A stretch of DNA of 43,830 bases from Elusimicrobia bacterium GWA2_69_24 (GCA_001799695.1 MGTY01000074.1:1697-45526), one strand, 5' to 3'; positions 7,319-15,934 are shown, counted from the stretch's first letter. Numbers and translations are program-made. Notes: a model not told the origin generated them from the letters alone.

Positions 7319-7986
7319 ACGCGGCGGAAGCCGCGCAGGAAGCGGCGGTTCGCCGCGACCAGCGCCTCGACCCGGGGCATGATGAAGGGCGTGAAGTTGT
7401 CTCCGGGATGGAGCGGGAAGTGGAACACCGCGCAGTACTCCGCGGTGTTCATCCGGCAGCGCCGGAGCAGGAAGCGCAGGCGGCGCTCGGTCAGCGGCTT
7501 GTGCCCCCGGGAGCGGTCCAGCAGGTCCAGTCCGAGCCGGCGCTCGATCTCGGCGACCAGCCGTCTCCAGTTCGGGTTGCGCTGGGCCTCGGGCTTGGCG
7601 TCCTCGTCGAGGAGACGGTGGGCGCGCAGGTTCCGGAGGAAGAACTCCCGCGCGGCCTTCCGCCGGCCGGGGTCGGCCAGGGACTCGAGGTCCAGGTGGA
7701 AGGCGGCGTCCGCGAAATCCCCGGGGTGCAGGTAGCCGTCGAGGAGCTGCAGGAAGTCCGTCAGCTCCCGCGCCCCGATGCGCCCGCCGTCGAGCTCCCG
7801 GAAGAAGGCCGCGATCGCCTCGGCCAGCAGTTGGTCCTTCAGCGCGTACATCGGCCCCTCGATCTCGCGGAGCTTCTCCCACATGTACAGGATGGGGTCG
7901 GGGACCCCGCGCTGGAAGCCGCAGCGGTAGGCGCAGTAGTCCGCCAGGCGGGCGATGATGAACTGCTGCAGGCGCGCGTCTACCAT
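7315..7986 (-). CDS. Hypothetical protein, mainly helical
   Basis: 223 residues, no signal peptide or membrane segment, rich in Arg and Leu with predicted helices throughout and a central Arg/Asp-rich part. I do not recognise the family. The start is supported by a good promoter (TTGCCC, 17 nt, TATAAT at 7996-8001, 9 nt before the ATG) and by a GGGAG just upstream. Its 3' end overlaps the HicA-like gene by 4 bp on the opposite strand. Confidence 0.65.
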   Translation of the reverse strand: MVDARLQQFIIARLADYCAYRCGFQRGVPDPILYMWEKLREIEGPMYALKDQLLAEAIAAFFRELDGGRIGARELTDFLQLLDGYLHPGDFADAAFHLDLESLADPGRRKAAREFFLRNLRAHRLLDEDAKPEAQRNPNWRRLVAEIERRLGLDLLDRSRGHKPLTERRLRFLLRRCRMNTAEYCAVFHFPLHPGDNFTPFIMPRVEALVAANRRFLRGFRRV

Positions 7987-7995
7987 GAGACTCCC

Positions 7996-8024
7996 ATTAT
8001 ATCGGACGCACCCACGGCGGGCAA
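7996..8024 (-). promoter_or_regulatory. Promoter of the gene starting at 7986
   Basis: On the minus strand TTGCCC (8019-8024), a 17-nt spacer and a consensus TATAAT (7996-8001) lie 9 nt before the ATG. Confidence 0.6.
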
Positions 8025-8040
8025 GGCTTTCGGACGACGA

Positions 8041-8081
8041 TTGACATCATGTGGATTTTAAGTCATACTATAAGACATGAT
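8041..8081 (+). promoter_or_regulatory. Promoter and operator of the AbiE-like pair
   Basis: TTGACA (8041-8046) is a consensus -35. CATACT (8064-8069) at 17 nt or TACTAT (8066-8071) at 19 nt serves as -10, 5-7 nt before the ATG at 8077. The inverted repeat ATCATGT (8046-8052) and ACATGAT (8075-8081) brackets the -10, as expected for an autorepressing antitoxin. There is no ribosome site, so the message is probably leaderless. Confidence 0.55.
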
Positions 8082-8613
8082 ATTAGACATCAACCTCCGG
8101 CAAGGCGCGGATGGCTCGCTATGGCTTGAGAAGCCTCCTGGACCGCCGCGCCGCGTCGTCACCGTGGCCCAGGCCTGCCGCCGTCTGCGCCGGACCCGGC
8201 GGCAGACCTATCGTTTGATGCGGGCGGGGCATCTCGGGCCGCCGCAGAAGATGTTGGGGGAATGGCTTCTGGAGGACGCGGCGGTGGAGTCTCTGGCGCG
8301 CGCTCCATTGGCGGCGCAGCCTCTGCCGGGGCGGCTGCAGCCGCTGTTCCCGGACTACGATCCGAAGGTGCTCAACGCGGGCAAAGACAGCGCGCTGGTC
8401 ATCTCGCGGGTGCTGGAAGGCGGCGGCCGCGATGATCTGAAATGGCTGGTGAAGCGCTATCCGGGTCGAGATATCCGGCGTGTGCTCGAGGCGGAGGGGG
8501 CCCGCCTGCTTTCGGCGCGGTCCAGAAGGCTGTGGTCGCTGGTCTTCAGGGCGGCTCCGCGGCCGTTGGCGGCGTGGCGGCGGGCCGACCCTTGGCGAGG
8601 GGCGCGCTCTTGA
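8077..8613 (+). CDS. Probable antitoxin, HTH-containing, partner of AbiEii-like toxin
   Basis: 178 residues. The middle (about 25-70) reads as an excisionase/MerR-like helix-turn-helix: VTVAQACRRLRRTRRQTYRL, then a short wing with GEWLLEDAAVESLA. The C-terminal half contains a stretch that in similar genes precedes nucleotidyltransferase toxins (LFPDYDPKVLNAGKDSALVI). Its last codons overlap the toxin gene in TTGA. By position and layout it is the antitoxin and likely repressor of a type IV-like AbiE system, although it does not look like the classical AbiEi winged-helix protein. Antitoxin function is inference from the partner. Confidence 0.75.
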   Translation: MILDINLRQGADGSLWLEKPPGPPRRVVTVAQACRRLRRTRRQTYRLMRAGHLGPPQKMLGEWLLEDAAVESLARAPLAAQPLPGRLQPLFPDYDPKVLNAGKDSALVISRVLEGGGRDDLKWLVKRYPGRDIRRVLEAEGARLLSARSRRLWSLVFRAAPRPLAAWRRADPWRGARS

Positions 8614-9254
8614 AGTGGTTTGCCGGCGTCCTCGACGAGTCGGGCCATGCGGCGGCGCGGCGCCTCGCCGCGGCGGCGGCGGACTTCTACCTCGCGGGGG
8701 GGACCGCTTTGGCCTTGCGGCTGGGACATCGCGTCTCACTGGATCTGGACTTGTTCTCGGATAGGAACGCTCTGGGCGCGGCGGAACGTCAGGCGCTGCT
8801 CCGCGGCCTGACGGCATCCGGGCCCGTCAAGATCCGGGAGGAGAAGGATGGGACCTGCCACCTGGACCTGGGCGGCACATCGGTGAGCCTCTTCCATTAT
8901 GCTTATCCCGCGCTGGGGCGTTGCGAGCGCTGGAGCGGCCTGGCGGTGGCTTCGCTCGACGATATCGCCGCGATGAAGCTCAGCGCGGTGTTGGGCCGAG
9001 GCTCGAAGAAGGACTTCATCGACCTGCACGAACTTTGCCGACGGCTGGGTCTGGAGCGCGTCATGAAGGCCGGGGGCCGGAAGTTCTCCCGGCATCGGGA
9101 TTTCCCGTTGCAGGCCGCTCGGGCGCTGGTGTATTTCGAGGACGCCGACAAAGAGGCCATGCCGAGGATGCTGGCCTCTACCACATGGGAGGAAGTGAAG
9201 TCATATTTCGCGCGCGCGATCCCCGCTTACGTGAAAGGCCGGCTGATGCGGTGA
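8610..9254 (+). CDS. AbiEii/AbiGii-like nucleotidyltransferase toxin
   Basis: 214 residues. The nucleotidyltransferase signature is clear: FYLAGGTALALRLGHRVSLD followed by LDLFS, with the two acidic residues spaced as in AbiEii/MenT-type enzymes, then LASLDDIAAMKLSAVLGRGSKKDFIDLHEL, the conserved second block. These toxins transfer nucleotides to tRNA or use GTP, and they are neutralised by a cognate antitoxin. I chose the TTG at 8610 because it overlaps the antitoxin stop as TTGA and has GCGAGGGG 8 nt upstream. An open frame extends further upstream but overlaps the antitoxin. The length is short compared with classical AbiEii and closer to compact family members. Confidence 0.85.
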   Translation: MKWFAGVLDESGHAAARRLAAAAADFYLAGGTALALRLGHRVSLDLDLFSDRNALGAAERQALLRGLTASGPVKIREEKDGTCHLDLGGTSVSLFHYAYPALGRCERWSGLAVASLDDIAAMKLSAVLGRGSKKDFIDLHELCRRLGLERVMKAGGRKFSRHRDFPLQAARALVYFEDADKEAMPRMLASTTWEEVKSYFARAIPAYVKGRLMR

Positions 9255-9294
9255 CGGCAGGGCGGCCGACCGCGATTGTCCCTCCGGAGCCAAA

Positions 9295-10779
9295 ATGATA
9301 TTTTTTGGGACCGAAGACAGCGCCTCCGGCGGCGGCATGACCCAGAAGATCCTCCTCATCAACCCCCTGTATTCCGACGCGGCCAACGCGTCCATCAGCA
9401 AGTCCGCCTGGAAAGCCATGCCCATGGGGATGCTCTATCTCGCCGCGGCGCTGGAGCAGGCGGGTCACACGGTGAAGTTCATGGACATGGAGGCCCTGCG
9501 GCTGACCGAGGCGGACGTGCGCAAGGCTCTCTCGGAGTTCGCCCCCACCGTCGTCGGCCTCACCGCCGCCACGCCCATGATCCGGCAGGCCGTGCGGCTC
9601 TGCCGGCTGGCCAAGGAGCTCGTGCCCGGGGCCAAGACCGTCATCGGGGGGGTCCATGCCACCATCCTGCCCGAGGAGGTCGCCGGGGAAGCCTGCGTGG
9701 ACGTCGTGGTCCGGGGGGAGGGGGAGCGCACCGCCGTCGAGCTGATGGAGGCCCTGTTCTCGGGCGACGCGGCGCTGGAGCGGGTCCAGGGCATCACTTT
9801 CAAGAAGGACGGCCGCATCGTCGCCACGCCGGAGCGGGCTCCGATCGCGGACCTGGACACCCTCCCCTTCCCGGCCTGGCATCTGGTGCGCCTGGGGGAC
9901 TATCAGCACCCGCTGGGCCGGACGCAGAACGCCGCCTCGGTCCTCACCAGCCGGGGCTGTCCGTTCCGCTGCACCTTCTGCAGCCGGGGAGTGTTCGGGC
10001 GGAACTACCGGGTGCGCAGCGCCGAGAGCGTCCTGGCGGAGCTCGAGGCCCTGCGCTCGCGCTACGGCGTCGAAGAGGTCTATTTCGTCGACGACGCGTT
10101 CACCATCAAGCGCCCGCGGGTCGAGAGCATCTGCGGGAGCATCATCGCCAAGGGCTGGAAGCTCCATTGGGCCACCCCGAACGGGGTCAACGTCAACACG
10201 CTGGACCGGGACTTGCTGCGCCTGATGAAGGAATCCGGCTGCTACTCCCTCTCCTTCGGTATCGAGTCGGGCAACCCCGAGACCCTGGACCGCATCCACA
10301 AGGGGCAGACCCTCGACCGGGTCCGGGCGGTGTTCCGGGATTGCCGCGAGCTGGACATCGAGACGGTGGCCTTCATCATCATCGGCTTTCCTAACGAGGA
10401 CCGCGCGATGAACGACAACACCCTGCGTTTCCTGAAGGAGATCCGGCCCGACGTGGCGGACATCCACACCCTCATCCCCCTGCCCGGGACCGCGATCTTC
10501 GAGGAGTTGGACCGGGCGGGCTTCATCCTGGAGCGGGACTGGGGGAAATACGTCTTCCACGGCCGGCCCGTGTTCCGGACGGCGCATTTCTCCCCGGAAG
10601 AGATCCATCGGGAGTACAAGCGCGTCTATCTGCGCTACCATCTGCGCCCCGCGTATGTCCTGCAGCGGCTGCGGCGCATCCGGTCCTGGGAGGAGGTCCT
10701 CAACAACCTCAAAGGCCTCTGGACCCTGCTTTCCATGGGACTGCGTCGTCCCCCGGCGCCGCCCAGGCCTCCCGGCTAG
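9295..10779 (+). CDS. B12-binding domain radical SAM protein
   Basis: 494 residues. The N-terminal Rossmann-like cobalamin-binding domain (about 18-150) contains KILLINP, GLTAATPMI and VIGGVHATILPEE. The radical SAM domain follows, with CPFRCTFC (CxxxCxxC) near residue 220 and FIIIGFPNE. This is the common B12-rSAM class (BchE/P-methylase-like); its substrate is unknown. A GGAG 5 nt before the ATG at 9295 supports that start, although an ATG at 9337 gives the more typical N-terminus MTQKILLINP. Transcription is independent of the toxin pair upstream or weakly linked to it (40-bp gap). A GC-rich repeat separates it from rlmN. Confidence 0.88.
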   Translation: MIFFGTEDSASGGGMTQKILLINPLYSDAANASISKSAWKAMPMGMLYLAAALEQAGHTVKFMDMEALRLTEADVRKALSEFAPTVVGLTAATPMIRQAVRLCRLAKELVPGAKTVIGGVHATILPEEVAGEACVDVVVRGEGERTAVELMEALFSGDAALERVQGITFKKDGRIVATPERAPIADLDTLPFPAWHLVRLGDYQHPLGRTQNAASVLTSRGCPFRCTFCSRGVFGRNYRVRSAESVLAELEALRSRYGVEEVYFVDDAFTIKRPRVESICGSIIAKGWKLHWATPNGVNVNTLDRDLLRLMKESGCYSLSFGIESGNPETLDRIHKGQTLDRVRAVFRDCRELDIETVAFIIIGFPNEDRAMNDNTLRFLKEIRPDVADIHTLIPLPGTAIFEELDRAGFILERDWGKYVFHGRPVFRTAHFSPEEIHREYKRVYLRYHLRPAYVLQRLRRIRSWEEVLNNLKGLWTLLSMGLRRPPAPPRPPG

Positions 10780-10800
10780 ACCGGTCCCGGCGCACATGCC

Positions 10801-10837
10801 CCCCACCCCACCCTCCCCCACAAGGGGGGAGGGGGCA
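10801..10837. repeat. GC-rich hairpin repeat (CCTCCCCC-ACAAG-GGGGGAGG type)
   Basis: A C-run, a short purine loop and a G-run form a near-perfect hairpin after an ACCCC-rich leader. Related copies lie at 20926-20967, 21361-21384 and 21406-21428. It lies between the B12 radical SAM gene and rlmN and might act as a transcription brake, but it has no T-run. Confidence 0.65.
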
Positions 10838-10874
10838 GAACTGCCCCGAGCAATTCCCCTGCCAGGGCCAATGC

Positions 10875-10886
10875 TACAATGACGGT
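10875..10886 (+). promoter_or_regulatory. -10 element of rlmN, 6 nt before the start codon
   Basis: TACAAT (10875-10880) is followed by 6 nt and then the ATG. No good -35 and no ribosome site are seen. The layout matches other genes here with TANNNT-6-start. Confidence 0.5.
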
Positions 10887-11960
10887 ATGGACTTAGAACG
10901 GGTGAAGGCCGTCCTGAAGAAGGCGCAGGAGCCTGAGTACCGCCTGCGCCAGATCCTGGACGCGGTCTACCGCGACTCCGCGGACGGCTGGACGAGCGTG
11001 AAGACCATCCCGGCGGGGTTGCGCGCCCTGCTGGAGAAAGAGGCGCCGCTCCTCTCGCTCAAGGAGAGCAAGGTCCACTCCTCGGCGGACCGCATGGCGC
11101 ACAAGGCGCTCCTGGAGACCCGCGACAAGCTCTTCATCGAGTCCGTGCTGCTCAAGCCTAAGCCCGGAGGGCCCTGGTCCGCCTGCATCTCCTGCCAGGT
11201 CGGCTGCGCCATGGGCTGCCGCTTCTGCGCGACCGGCGCCATGGGCCTGGTCCGCAACCTCATTCCCGAGGAGATCACCGACCAGGTGCTCTTCTGGCGG
11301 CAGTACCTGCGCCGCACCGGCGGCGCGCAGCGCCTCGCCAACGTGGTCTACATGGGGATGGGCGAGCCGCTGCACTGCCTCGACGAGGTCTCCGAGAGCC
11401 TGCGCGCGCTCATGGACCCGCAGCGCTTCGCCCTCTCGGCCCGTCACCTGTCGGTCTCGACCGTGGGCATCGCTACGCGCCTGGAGCAGTTCGTGGCCGA
11501 GTTCCCGCAGGTCAACCTGGCGGTCTCCCTGCACGCTGGAATCGACGAGCTGCGCTCTAAGCTGGTGCCGGCCAACAAGGCCTATCCCCTCAAGGCCCTC
11601 GCCGCCGCGCTCCAGCGCTGCTTGGAGCTGACCCGCAAGAAGATCTTCCTCGAGTACGTGCTGATCGGACGGCTGAACGACGGCCCCGTCCACGCGCGCG
11701 AGCTGGCCCGCTTCGTCCGTTCCGTGGGCCGTCCCGACCTGCTCCACGTGAACCTCATCCTGCTCAATCCCACGCACAAGCGCCATCAGCCGCCCCCGGA
11801 ATGGGTGCTGAAGACTTTCCGCAACGAGCTGGTCCGGCTGGGGCTCCACGTGACGATCCGCAAGAGCCTGGGCGCCGAGATCGAGGCGGCCTGCGGACAG
11901 CTCGCGACGGGAGGGAATCGAAAGCGCCCGGGAGGAGGTGGCTTCCGGGCGCTTTCCTAG
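10887..11960 (+). CDS. rlmN: Dual-specificity RNA methyltransferase RlmN
   Basis: 357 residues. The enzyme methylates C2 of A2503 in 23S rRNA and of A37 in some tRNAs by a radical SAM mechanism. The cluster motif is C107xxxC111xxC114 in CAMGCRFC, followed by GMGEPL, the SLHA segment and the C-terminal EAACGQLA with the methyl-carrying Cys336. The length is normal, and the sequence resembles RlmN more than Cfr by context, though the two share these motifs. The last codons (KRPGGGGFRALS) are encoded inside a 12-bp-stem hairpin, so the C-terminal tail may be unimportant. Confidence 0.92.
   Translation: MDLERVKAVLKKAQEPEYRLRQILDAVYRDSADGWTSVKTIPAGLRALLEKEAPLLSLKESKVHSSADRMAHKALLETRDKLFIESVLLKPKPGGPWSACISCQVGCAMGCRFCATGAMGLVRNLIPEEITDQVLFWRQYLRRTGGAQRLANVVYMGMGEPLHCLDEVSESLRALMDPQRFALSARHLSVSTVGIATRLEQFVAEFPQVNLAVSLHAGIDELRSKLVPANKAYPLKALAAALQRCLELTRKKIFLEYVLIGRLNDGPVHARELARFVRSVGRPDLLHVNLILLNPTHKRHQPPPEWVLKTFRNELVRLGLHVTIRKSLGAEIEAACGQLATGGNRKRPGGGGFRALS
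11920..11956 (+). terminator. Strong hairpin overlapping the rlmN 3' end
   Basis: GAAAGCGCCCGG (11920-11931) pairs perfectly with CCGGGCGCTTTC (11945-11956) around a 13-nt loop. The stop codon follows directly at 11958-11960. It lacks a T-run, so it may be a Rho-independent-like pause or an mRNA 3' stabiliser rather than a classical terminator. Confidence 0.5.
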
Positions 11961-12035
11961 GTGGTGGGTCGCTGGTGCAGCGCTGATGTACGCCCTAGCT
12001 GTTGCTGTCCTGCACCGACAGTCTAACAGAAGGGC
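11961..12035 (+). other. Structured spacer between rlmN and the J-domain gene
   Basis: The spacer contains the inverted repeat GGTGCAG (11974-11980) and CTGCACC (12010-12016) with further small self-complementary pieces in the loop. It could be a short leader structure. AGAAGGGC immediately before the ATG at 12036 is a closely spaced ribosome site. No known riboswitch is recognised. Confidence 0.35.
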
Positions 12036-12512
12036 ATGGCGGAATCGTTACGAGGATATGAAGAATTTGTTGCCCGAAACCCGGCCATGACGACGGAGCA
12101 GGCGTATTCCATCCTCGGCGTGGCGCCCGGGGTCTCCCCCAAGGACGTCCAGCTCGCCTATCGCCGGCGCGCGCTGGAATGCCATCCCGACCGGGCGCGG
12201 GGCGCCGAAGAGACCGCCCACTACACCCGCCTCTTCATGGAGATCCGCGACGCCTACGCGCATCTCCGGGCCTCCGGCTTCCCCGTGCCCGAGCCGCAGG
12301 AGGTCGTGAAGGATCCGCCCCAGGTGCGGACCGCGAGCCGGAGCTTCGCCCCGAAGGAAGGCGAGGCGGAGGAGGTCGGCCTGTCCGAAAAGCTGGGGCT
12401 GGGACTGCACCTCAGCGTCGAGACCGTCATCCTGTGGGGGGTCCTGATCCCGGCGGGCGCCGCGGGGCTGGTCTGGTTCCTGCGCTGGTGGCTCGCGTCG
12501 CTACGGGGCTGA
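12036..12512 (+). CDS. J-domain protein with C-terminal membrane anchor
   Basis: 158 residues. Residues 19-75 form a DnaJ domain with YSILGVAPGVSPKDVQLAYRR and the HPD tripeptide in CHPDRARG, so it should stimulate an Hsp70 ATPase. There are no Gly/Phe or zinc-finger parts. A charged linker leads to one strong hydrophobic helix (about 128-150) and a short basic end, which makes it a tail-anchored co-chaperone. The partner and client are unknown. Its stop overlaps the convergent RNase D gene by 12 bp. Confidence 0.85.
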   Translation: MAESLRGYEEFVARNPAMTTEQAYSILGVAPGVSPKDVQLAYRRRALECHPDRARGAEETAHYTRLFMEIRDAYAHLRASGFPVPEPQEVVKDPPQVRTASRSFAPKEGEAEEVGLSEKLGLGLHLSVETVILWGVLIPAGAAGLVWFLRWWLASLRG

Positions 12513-13688
12513 GCGCCGGCGCCGCCGGCGCTTGGACTTGGGCGGCTTGGGGGCGCGCAGGATGCCGAGGATCTCCGCCCCGTAGAGGTCGACCTTGTAG
12601 CTGCTGAGGGGCGCGACCCAGTCCTCGGGCTTCTCCGAGCGGCTGGCGGCCTGGGCGACGCGGCGGAGCTCGTCGGTCGGCAGGATGACCACCGGGTTGA
12701 CCCCGCGCTTCTCGGCCACGCCCTTGCGCCAGAGCCTCAGGGCCTCGTAGTGGCGCAGGGAATCCCCGTCCCAGTCGTGGCGCCGGGGACGCTCCGGGGG
12801 AGAGTCGATGGGCTCGGCCGCGAGGCCCTGCGCGATCTCGGCCAGGAGCTCGCTCCCGAAACGCCGGAAGAGGTAAGGGGTCATGCCGGGCACGGTCCGG
12901 ACGGCTTCCCGGTCGGCGGGCAGGCGTTCGGCCAGGCGCACGAGCAGGTCCTCGGGGAGGACGCGGAAGGGGGTCTTGTCCAGCCCCGCCGCCGTCCGCT
13001 CGCGGAAGAGGTAGAGCCCGCGCAGCACGGCGCGGGCCTGGGGGGACAGGTCCTTGGCCCCCCGCAGGCTCCAGAAGGACTCCGGGTCGAAGGAGCGGTC
13101 CACGGGCTCGATCTTCTCCAGGCGGGCGAACTCGTCGGCCGCGTCCTCCAGGAGGCCCTTGGCCTTCAGCTCGTCGGAGAGGATGTCGCGCAGGCGCAGG
13201 AGGTAGTGGGTGTCGTTGCGGGCGTATTCGATCTGCTCCAGGGACATGGGGCGCTTGCCCCAGTCGGCCCGCTGCAGCTTCTTGGACAGCTTGACCCCGA
13301 AGTAGATCTCGATCAGCGCCGCCAGCCCCAGCTTCGCCGAGCCCAAAGACCGGGCGGCGACGAGGGTGTCGAAGATGTTGTGGATCCCGAAGCCGAAGTC
13401 GCGCTTGAGGCAGAGGATGTCGTATTCGCAGGCGTGGAAGATCTTCTCGACCGCCGGGTCCCGGAACATCGGGCCCAGGGGCGAGAGGTCCTTGACCGCC
13501 AGCGGGTCGATGACGATGTCCTCGCCGGAGGAGGAGAGCTGGAGCAGGCAGACCTTGTCGTGATAGGAGTAGAAGCTGTCCGACTCCACGTCCACGCCGA
13601 TGCGCGGCTCGCCCTTGAGGCGCTCGGCCAGGTCTTCCAGGTCCGCGATGGTCTCGATGAGTGTGACCGGGTAAGGGTCTTCTCGCAT
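12501..13688 (-). CDS. rnd: Ribonuclease D (DEDDy 3'-5' exoribonuclease with HRDC domains)
   Basis: 395 residues. The exonuclease motifs are GVDVESDSF (Exo I, DxE), FHACEYDILCL with NIFDT (Exo II) and YARNDTHYLL (Exo III, YxxxD), the DEDDy pattern of RNase D, which trims tRNA and other stable RNA 3' ends. Helical HRDC-like regions follow (about 210-285 and 300-375). The C-terminus is a lysine/arginine-rich tail that probably contacts RNA. It has its own strong promoter and lies downstream of lysC in the same orientation. Confidence 0.9.
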   Translation of the reverse strand: MREDPYPVTLIETIADLEDLAERLKGEPRIGVDVESDSFYSYHDKVCLLQLSSSGEDIVIDPLAVKDLSPLGPMFRDPAVEKIFHACEYDILCLKRDFGFGIHNIFDTLVAARSLGSAKLGLAALIEIYFGVKLSKKLQRADWGKRPMSLEQIEYARNDTHYLLRLRDILSDELKAKGLLEDAADEFARLEKIEPVDRSFDPESFWSLRGAKDLSPQARAVLRGLYLFRERTAAGLDKTPFRVLPEDLLVRLAERLPADREAVRTVPGMTPYLFRRFGSELLAEIAQGLAAEPIDSPPERPRRHDWDGDSLRHYEALRLWRKGVAEKRGVNPVVILPTDELRRVAQAASRSEKPEDWVAPLSSYKVDLYGAEILGILRAPKPPKSKRRRRRRSAP

Positions 13689-13708
13689 GTTCAGGGTTCC
13701 ATGATGCC

Positions 13709-13770
13709 GTACGGCGAGTCTTGAAAAAAGGGGACTCGGCCAATATACTCGCCGCGGGGGGGCCTGTCAA
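13709..13770 (-). promoter_or_regulatory. Strong rnd promoter and hairpin leader
   Basis: On the minus strand a consensus TTGACA (13765-13770), a 17-nt spacer and TATATT (13742-13747) lie about 54 nt before the rnd start. The -35 overlaps the lysC stop codon. The leader holds an inverted repeat CGAGTC/GACTCG (13715-13720 and 13733-13738) with a run of six T in the loop, of unclear role. Confidence 0.65.
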
Positions 13771-15014
13771 TGCCTCCGGGCGCGGCGTCCGAGCCCGAAC
13801 GCGTCATGCAGCACGCGCAGCGCCGTCTCCCCATGGCGGCTGTCGATGACGCAGGAGATCTTCAGGTCCGAGGAGCTGATCATCTGGATGTTGATGCGGT
13901 TGCGGGCCAGGGTCCCGAACATGCCGGCCGCGACTCCGGCGTGGCGGCGGAAGCCCGTGCCCACCGCCGTGAGCTTGACGACCTGGTCGTGGACGTCCAC
14001 CCGCCGGGCCCCGAGCAGGCGCGCGATGGGCCCCAGCGCCGCCGCGGCGGCCCCGGCATGCCCGCGCGGGGTCATGAAGGAGATGTCGTTGGAGCCCCGG
14101 GTGGTGGGCGCGGACTGCACCACCATGTCGATCGGGATGTTCGCCTCGGCCAGGCGCGCCAGGACCTTGGCGGCGATGCCGGGCTTGTCCGGCACGCCCA
14201 CGATGCTGACACGCACCTCGCCCTTCTCCAGAGCCAGGCTCGAAACGTGCGGTTTTTCCATGTTCGACTCCGGTGATTCGGTGATCCAGGTCCCGGGGAC
14301 CGGGTGGAAGGCGGAGCGGACGTGCACCGCGATCCCGTAGCGCTTGGCGACCTCGATGGAGCGCGCGAGCATGACCTGCGCGCCCGCCGCGGAGAGCTCC
14401 AGCATCTCCTCGTAGGAGATGCGCAAGATCTTGCGGGCCTCGGGCACCAGGCGCGGGTCGGCGGTGTATACCCCTTTGACGTCGGTGAACACCTCGCAGG
14501 CCCCGGCCCCGAGGGCGGCGGCCAGGGCGATCGCGCTCAGGTCCGAACCGCCGCGCCCGAGCGTGGTTATGTCGGCGCGGGGGTTGAGCCCCTGGAACCC
14601 GGCCACGGCCACGATGTTGCCCGCGTCGAGCTCCCGGAGGATCTTGCGCGGGCGGATCGAAGTGATGGTGGAGCGGGTGTGGTGTCCGTCGGCGTGGATG
14701 CCCGCCTGCGGCCCGGTCAGCGAGATGGCCGGGACCCCGCGGGCGCGGCAGGCCATGGCGAAGAGGGCGATGCTCATGATCTCCCCCGTGGACAGGAGGA
14801 CGTCGAGCTCGCGCTTCTCCGGGTCGGGCGTGATGCGGTGGGAGAGCGCGATGAGCTCGTCGGTCATCTCCCCCGGGGCCGAGACCACGACCACCACCCG
14901 CCGGCCGCTCCGGCGGGCGGCGATGGCGCGTTCCGCGGCGGCCTGGACCTTCTCCGGCGAAGCCACGGAGGTGCCGCCGAACTTCATGACCACGATCCCC
15001 TTCCCTTTCTTCAC
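13767..15014 (-). CDS. lysC: Aspartokinase with ACT domains
   Basis: 415 residues. It phosphorylates aspartate, the first step of the lysine, methionine and threonine pathway. MKFGGTSVA lies at the N-terminus, followed by GRGGSDLSAIALAAALGA, FTDVKGVYTADPR and two C-terminal ACT domains (about 265-400) for allosteric inhibition by pathway amino acids. The start is the GTG at 15012-15014, which overlaps the thrB stop as GTGA and restores the normal family length. It is the last gene of hom-thrC-thrB-lysC. No attenuator leader was seen, so control is likely through the ACT domains. Confidence 0.94.
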   Translation of the reverse strand: MKKGKGIVVMKFGGTSVASPEKVQAAAERAIAARRSGRRVVVVVSAPGEMTDELIALSHRITPDPEKRELDVLLSTGEIMSIALFAMACRARGVPAISLTGPQAGIHADGHHTRSTITSIRPRKILRELDAGNIVAVAGFQGLNPRADITTLGRGGSDLSAIALAAALGAGACEVFTDVKGVYTADPRLVPEARKILRISYEEMLELSAAGAQVMLARSIEVAKRYGIAVHVRSAFHPVPGTWITESPESNMEKPHVSSLALEKGEVRVSIVGVPDKPGIAAKVLARLAEANIPIDMVVQSAPTTRGSNDISFMTPRGHAGAAAAALGPIARLLGARRVDVHDQVVKLTAVGTGFRRHAGVAAGMFGTLARNRINIQMISSSDLKISCVIDSRHGETALRVLHDAFGLGRRARRH

Positions 15015-15934
15015 CGGACTTCCGCCCCCCGATAGTCGAAGTCCAGGACGAGCGAACGGCTGCGCAGGCCCCGGCGGGCGAAGGCCCGCGCCATGGCGGC
15101 CCCGGCGCGCGCGGCGGCCGCGGTGGGGGACAAAGCGAAGACCGCCGATCCGGAGCCGGAGAGGGCGGCGCCGTGGGCGCCGGCCCGGCGGGCGGCGGAG
15201 AGCGCCTCGTACAGTCCGGGGATGAGGCGTTTGCGGTAGGGCTGGTGGAGCACGTCGTCCATGCCCGCGGCCAGGCGCTCGTAGCGGCGCTGCTCGAAGG
15301 CGGTGACCAGGACCGCCAGCCGAGCGGCGGTGCGCACCGCGTCGGCGAGGGGGACGGTCTTGGGCAGGACGCGCCGGGCCTTCTCGGTAGGGACTTCGAG
15401 CTCCGGGATGCAGACGACGGCGCGCAGGCCCACGGGCCGGCGCAGACGGAAGAACCGGAGCTCCCTGTCGACCCTGTAGGAGCCGCACAGCCCGCCGAAG
15501 AACGCGGGCATCACGTTGTCCGGGTGGCCCTCCATGCGGCAGGCGGCCGCCACGAAATCGGGCCAGCGGTCCTTTCCGGTCCGGGAGAGTGCCGCGGCGG
15601 CCAAAGCCCCGCCCAGCCGGGCGGCCCCGCTCGAGCCGAGCCCGCGGCACAGGGGGATGCGGTTCTTCATCCGCCACCGGAGCGGGTGGTGGAACTTCCA
15701 CCCCAGGGCCTCCCGGAACGCGCGGAGCACGAGGTTGCGGCCGTCGCGGGGCAGGCGGTCCGCCCCTTCCCCGGCGATCTCCACCTGGTCGGGCCCCTTG
15801 CCGGGGAGGACGGAGACCTCGATATCGTTGTAGAGGGCCAAGGCCATGCCCAGGACGTCGAAGCCCGGGCCGAGGTTGCTGGTGGTGGCCGGGATGCGGA
15901 TGCGCAGCGGCCGCGGCCGGATCTCAACGGCCAC
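15011..15934 (-). CDS. thrB: Homoserine kinase (GHMP family)
   Basis: 307 residues from a GTG at 15934. It makes O-phosphohomoserine for threonine synthase. The GHMP signature is present: [19 protein letters not shown] at the N-terminus, [13 protein letters not shown] as the phosphate-binding loop, and a C-terminal [14 protein letters not shown]. The start overlaps the thrC stop by 11 bp and its stop overlaps the lysC start as GTGA. A longer open frame upstream lies inside thrC and is not needed. Confidence 0.93.
   Translation of the reverse strand: MAVEIRPRPLRIRIPATTSNLGPGFDVLGMALALYNDIEVSVLPGKGPDQVEIAGEGADRLPRDGRNLVLRAFREALGWKFHHPLRWRMKNRIPLCRGLGSSGAARLGGALAAAALSRTGKDRWPDFVAAACRMEGHPDNVMPAFFGGLCGSYRVDRELRFFRLRRPVGLRAVVCIPELEVPTEKARRVLPKTVPLADAVRTAARLAVLVTAFEQRRYERLAAGMDDVLHQPYRKRLIPGLYEALSAARRAGAHGAALSGSGSAVFALSPTAAAARAGAAMARAFARRGLRSRSLVLDFDYRGAEVR

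Noticed and set aside
13715..13738. CGAGTC/GACTCG hairpin as terminator of lysC
   Set aside because: The T-run is in the loop and the hairpin lies downstream of the strong rnd promoter; a leader structure is more likely.
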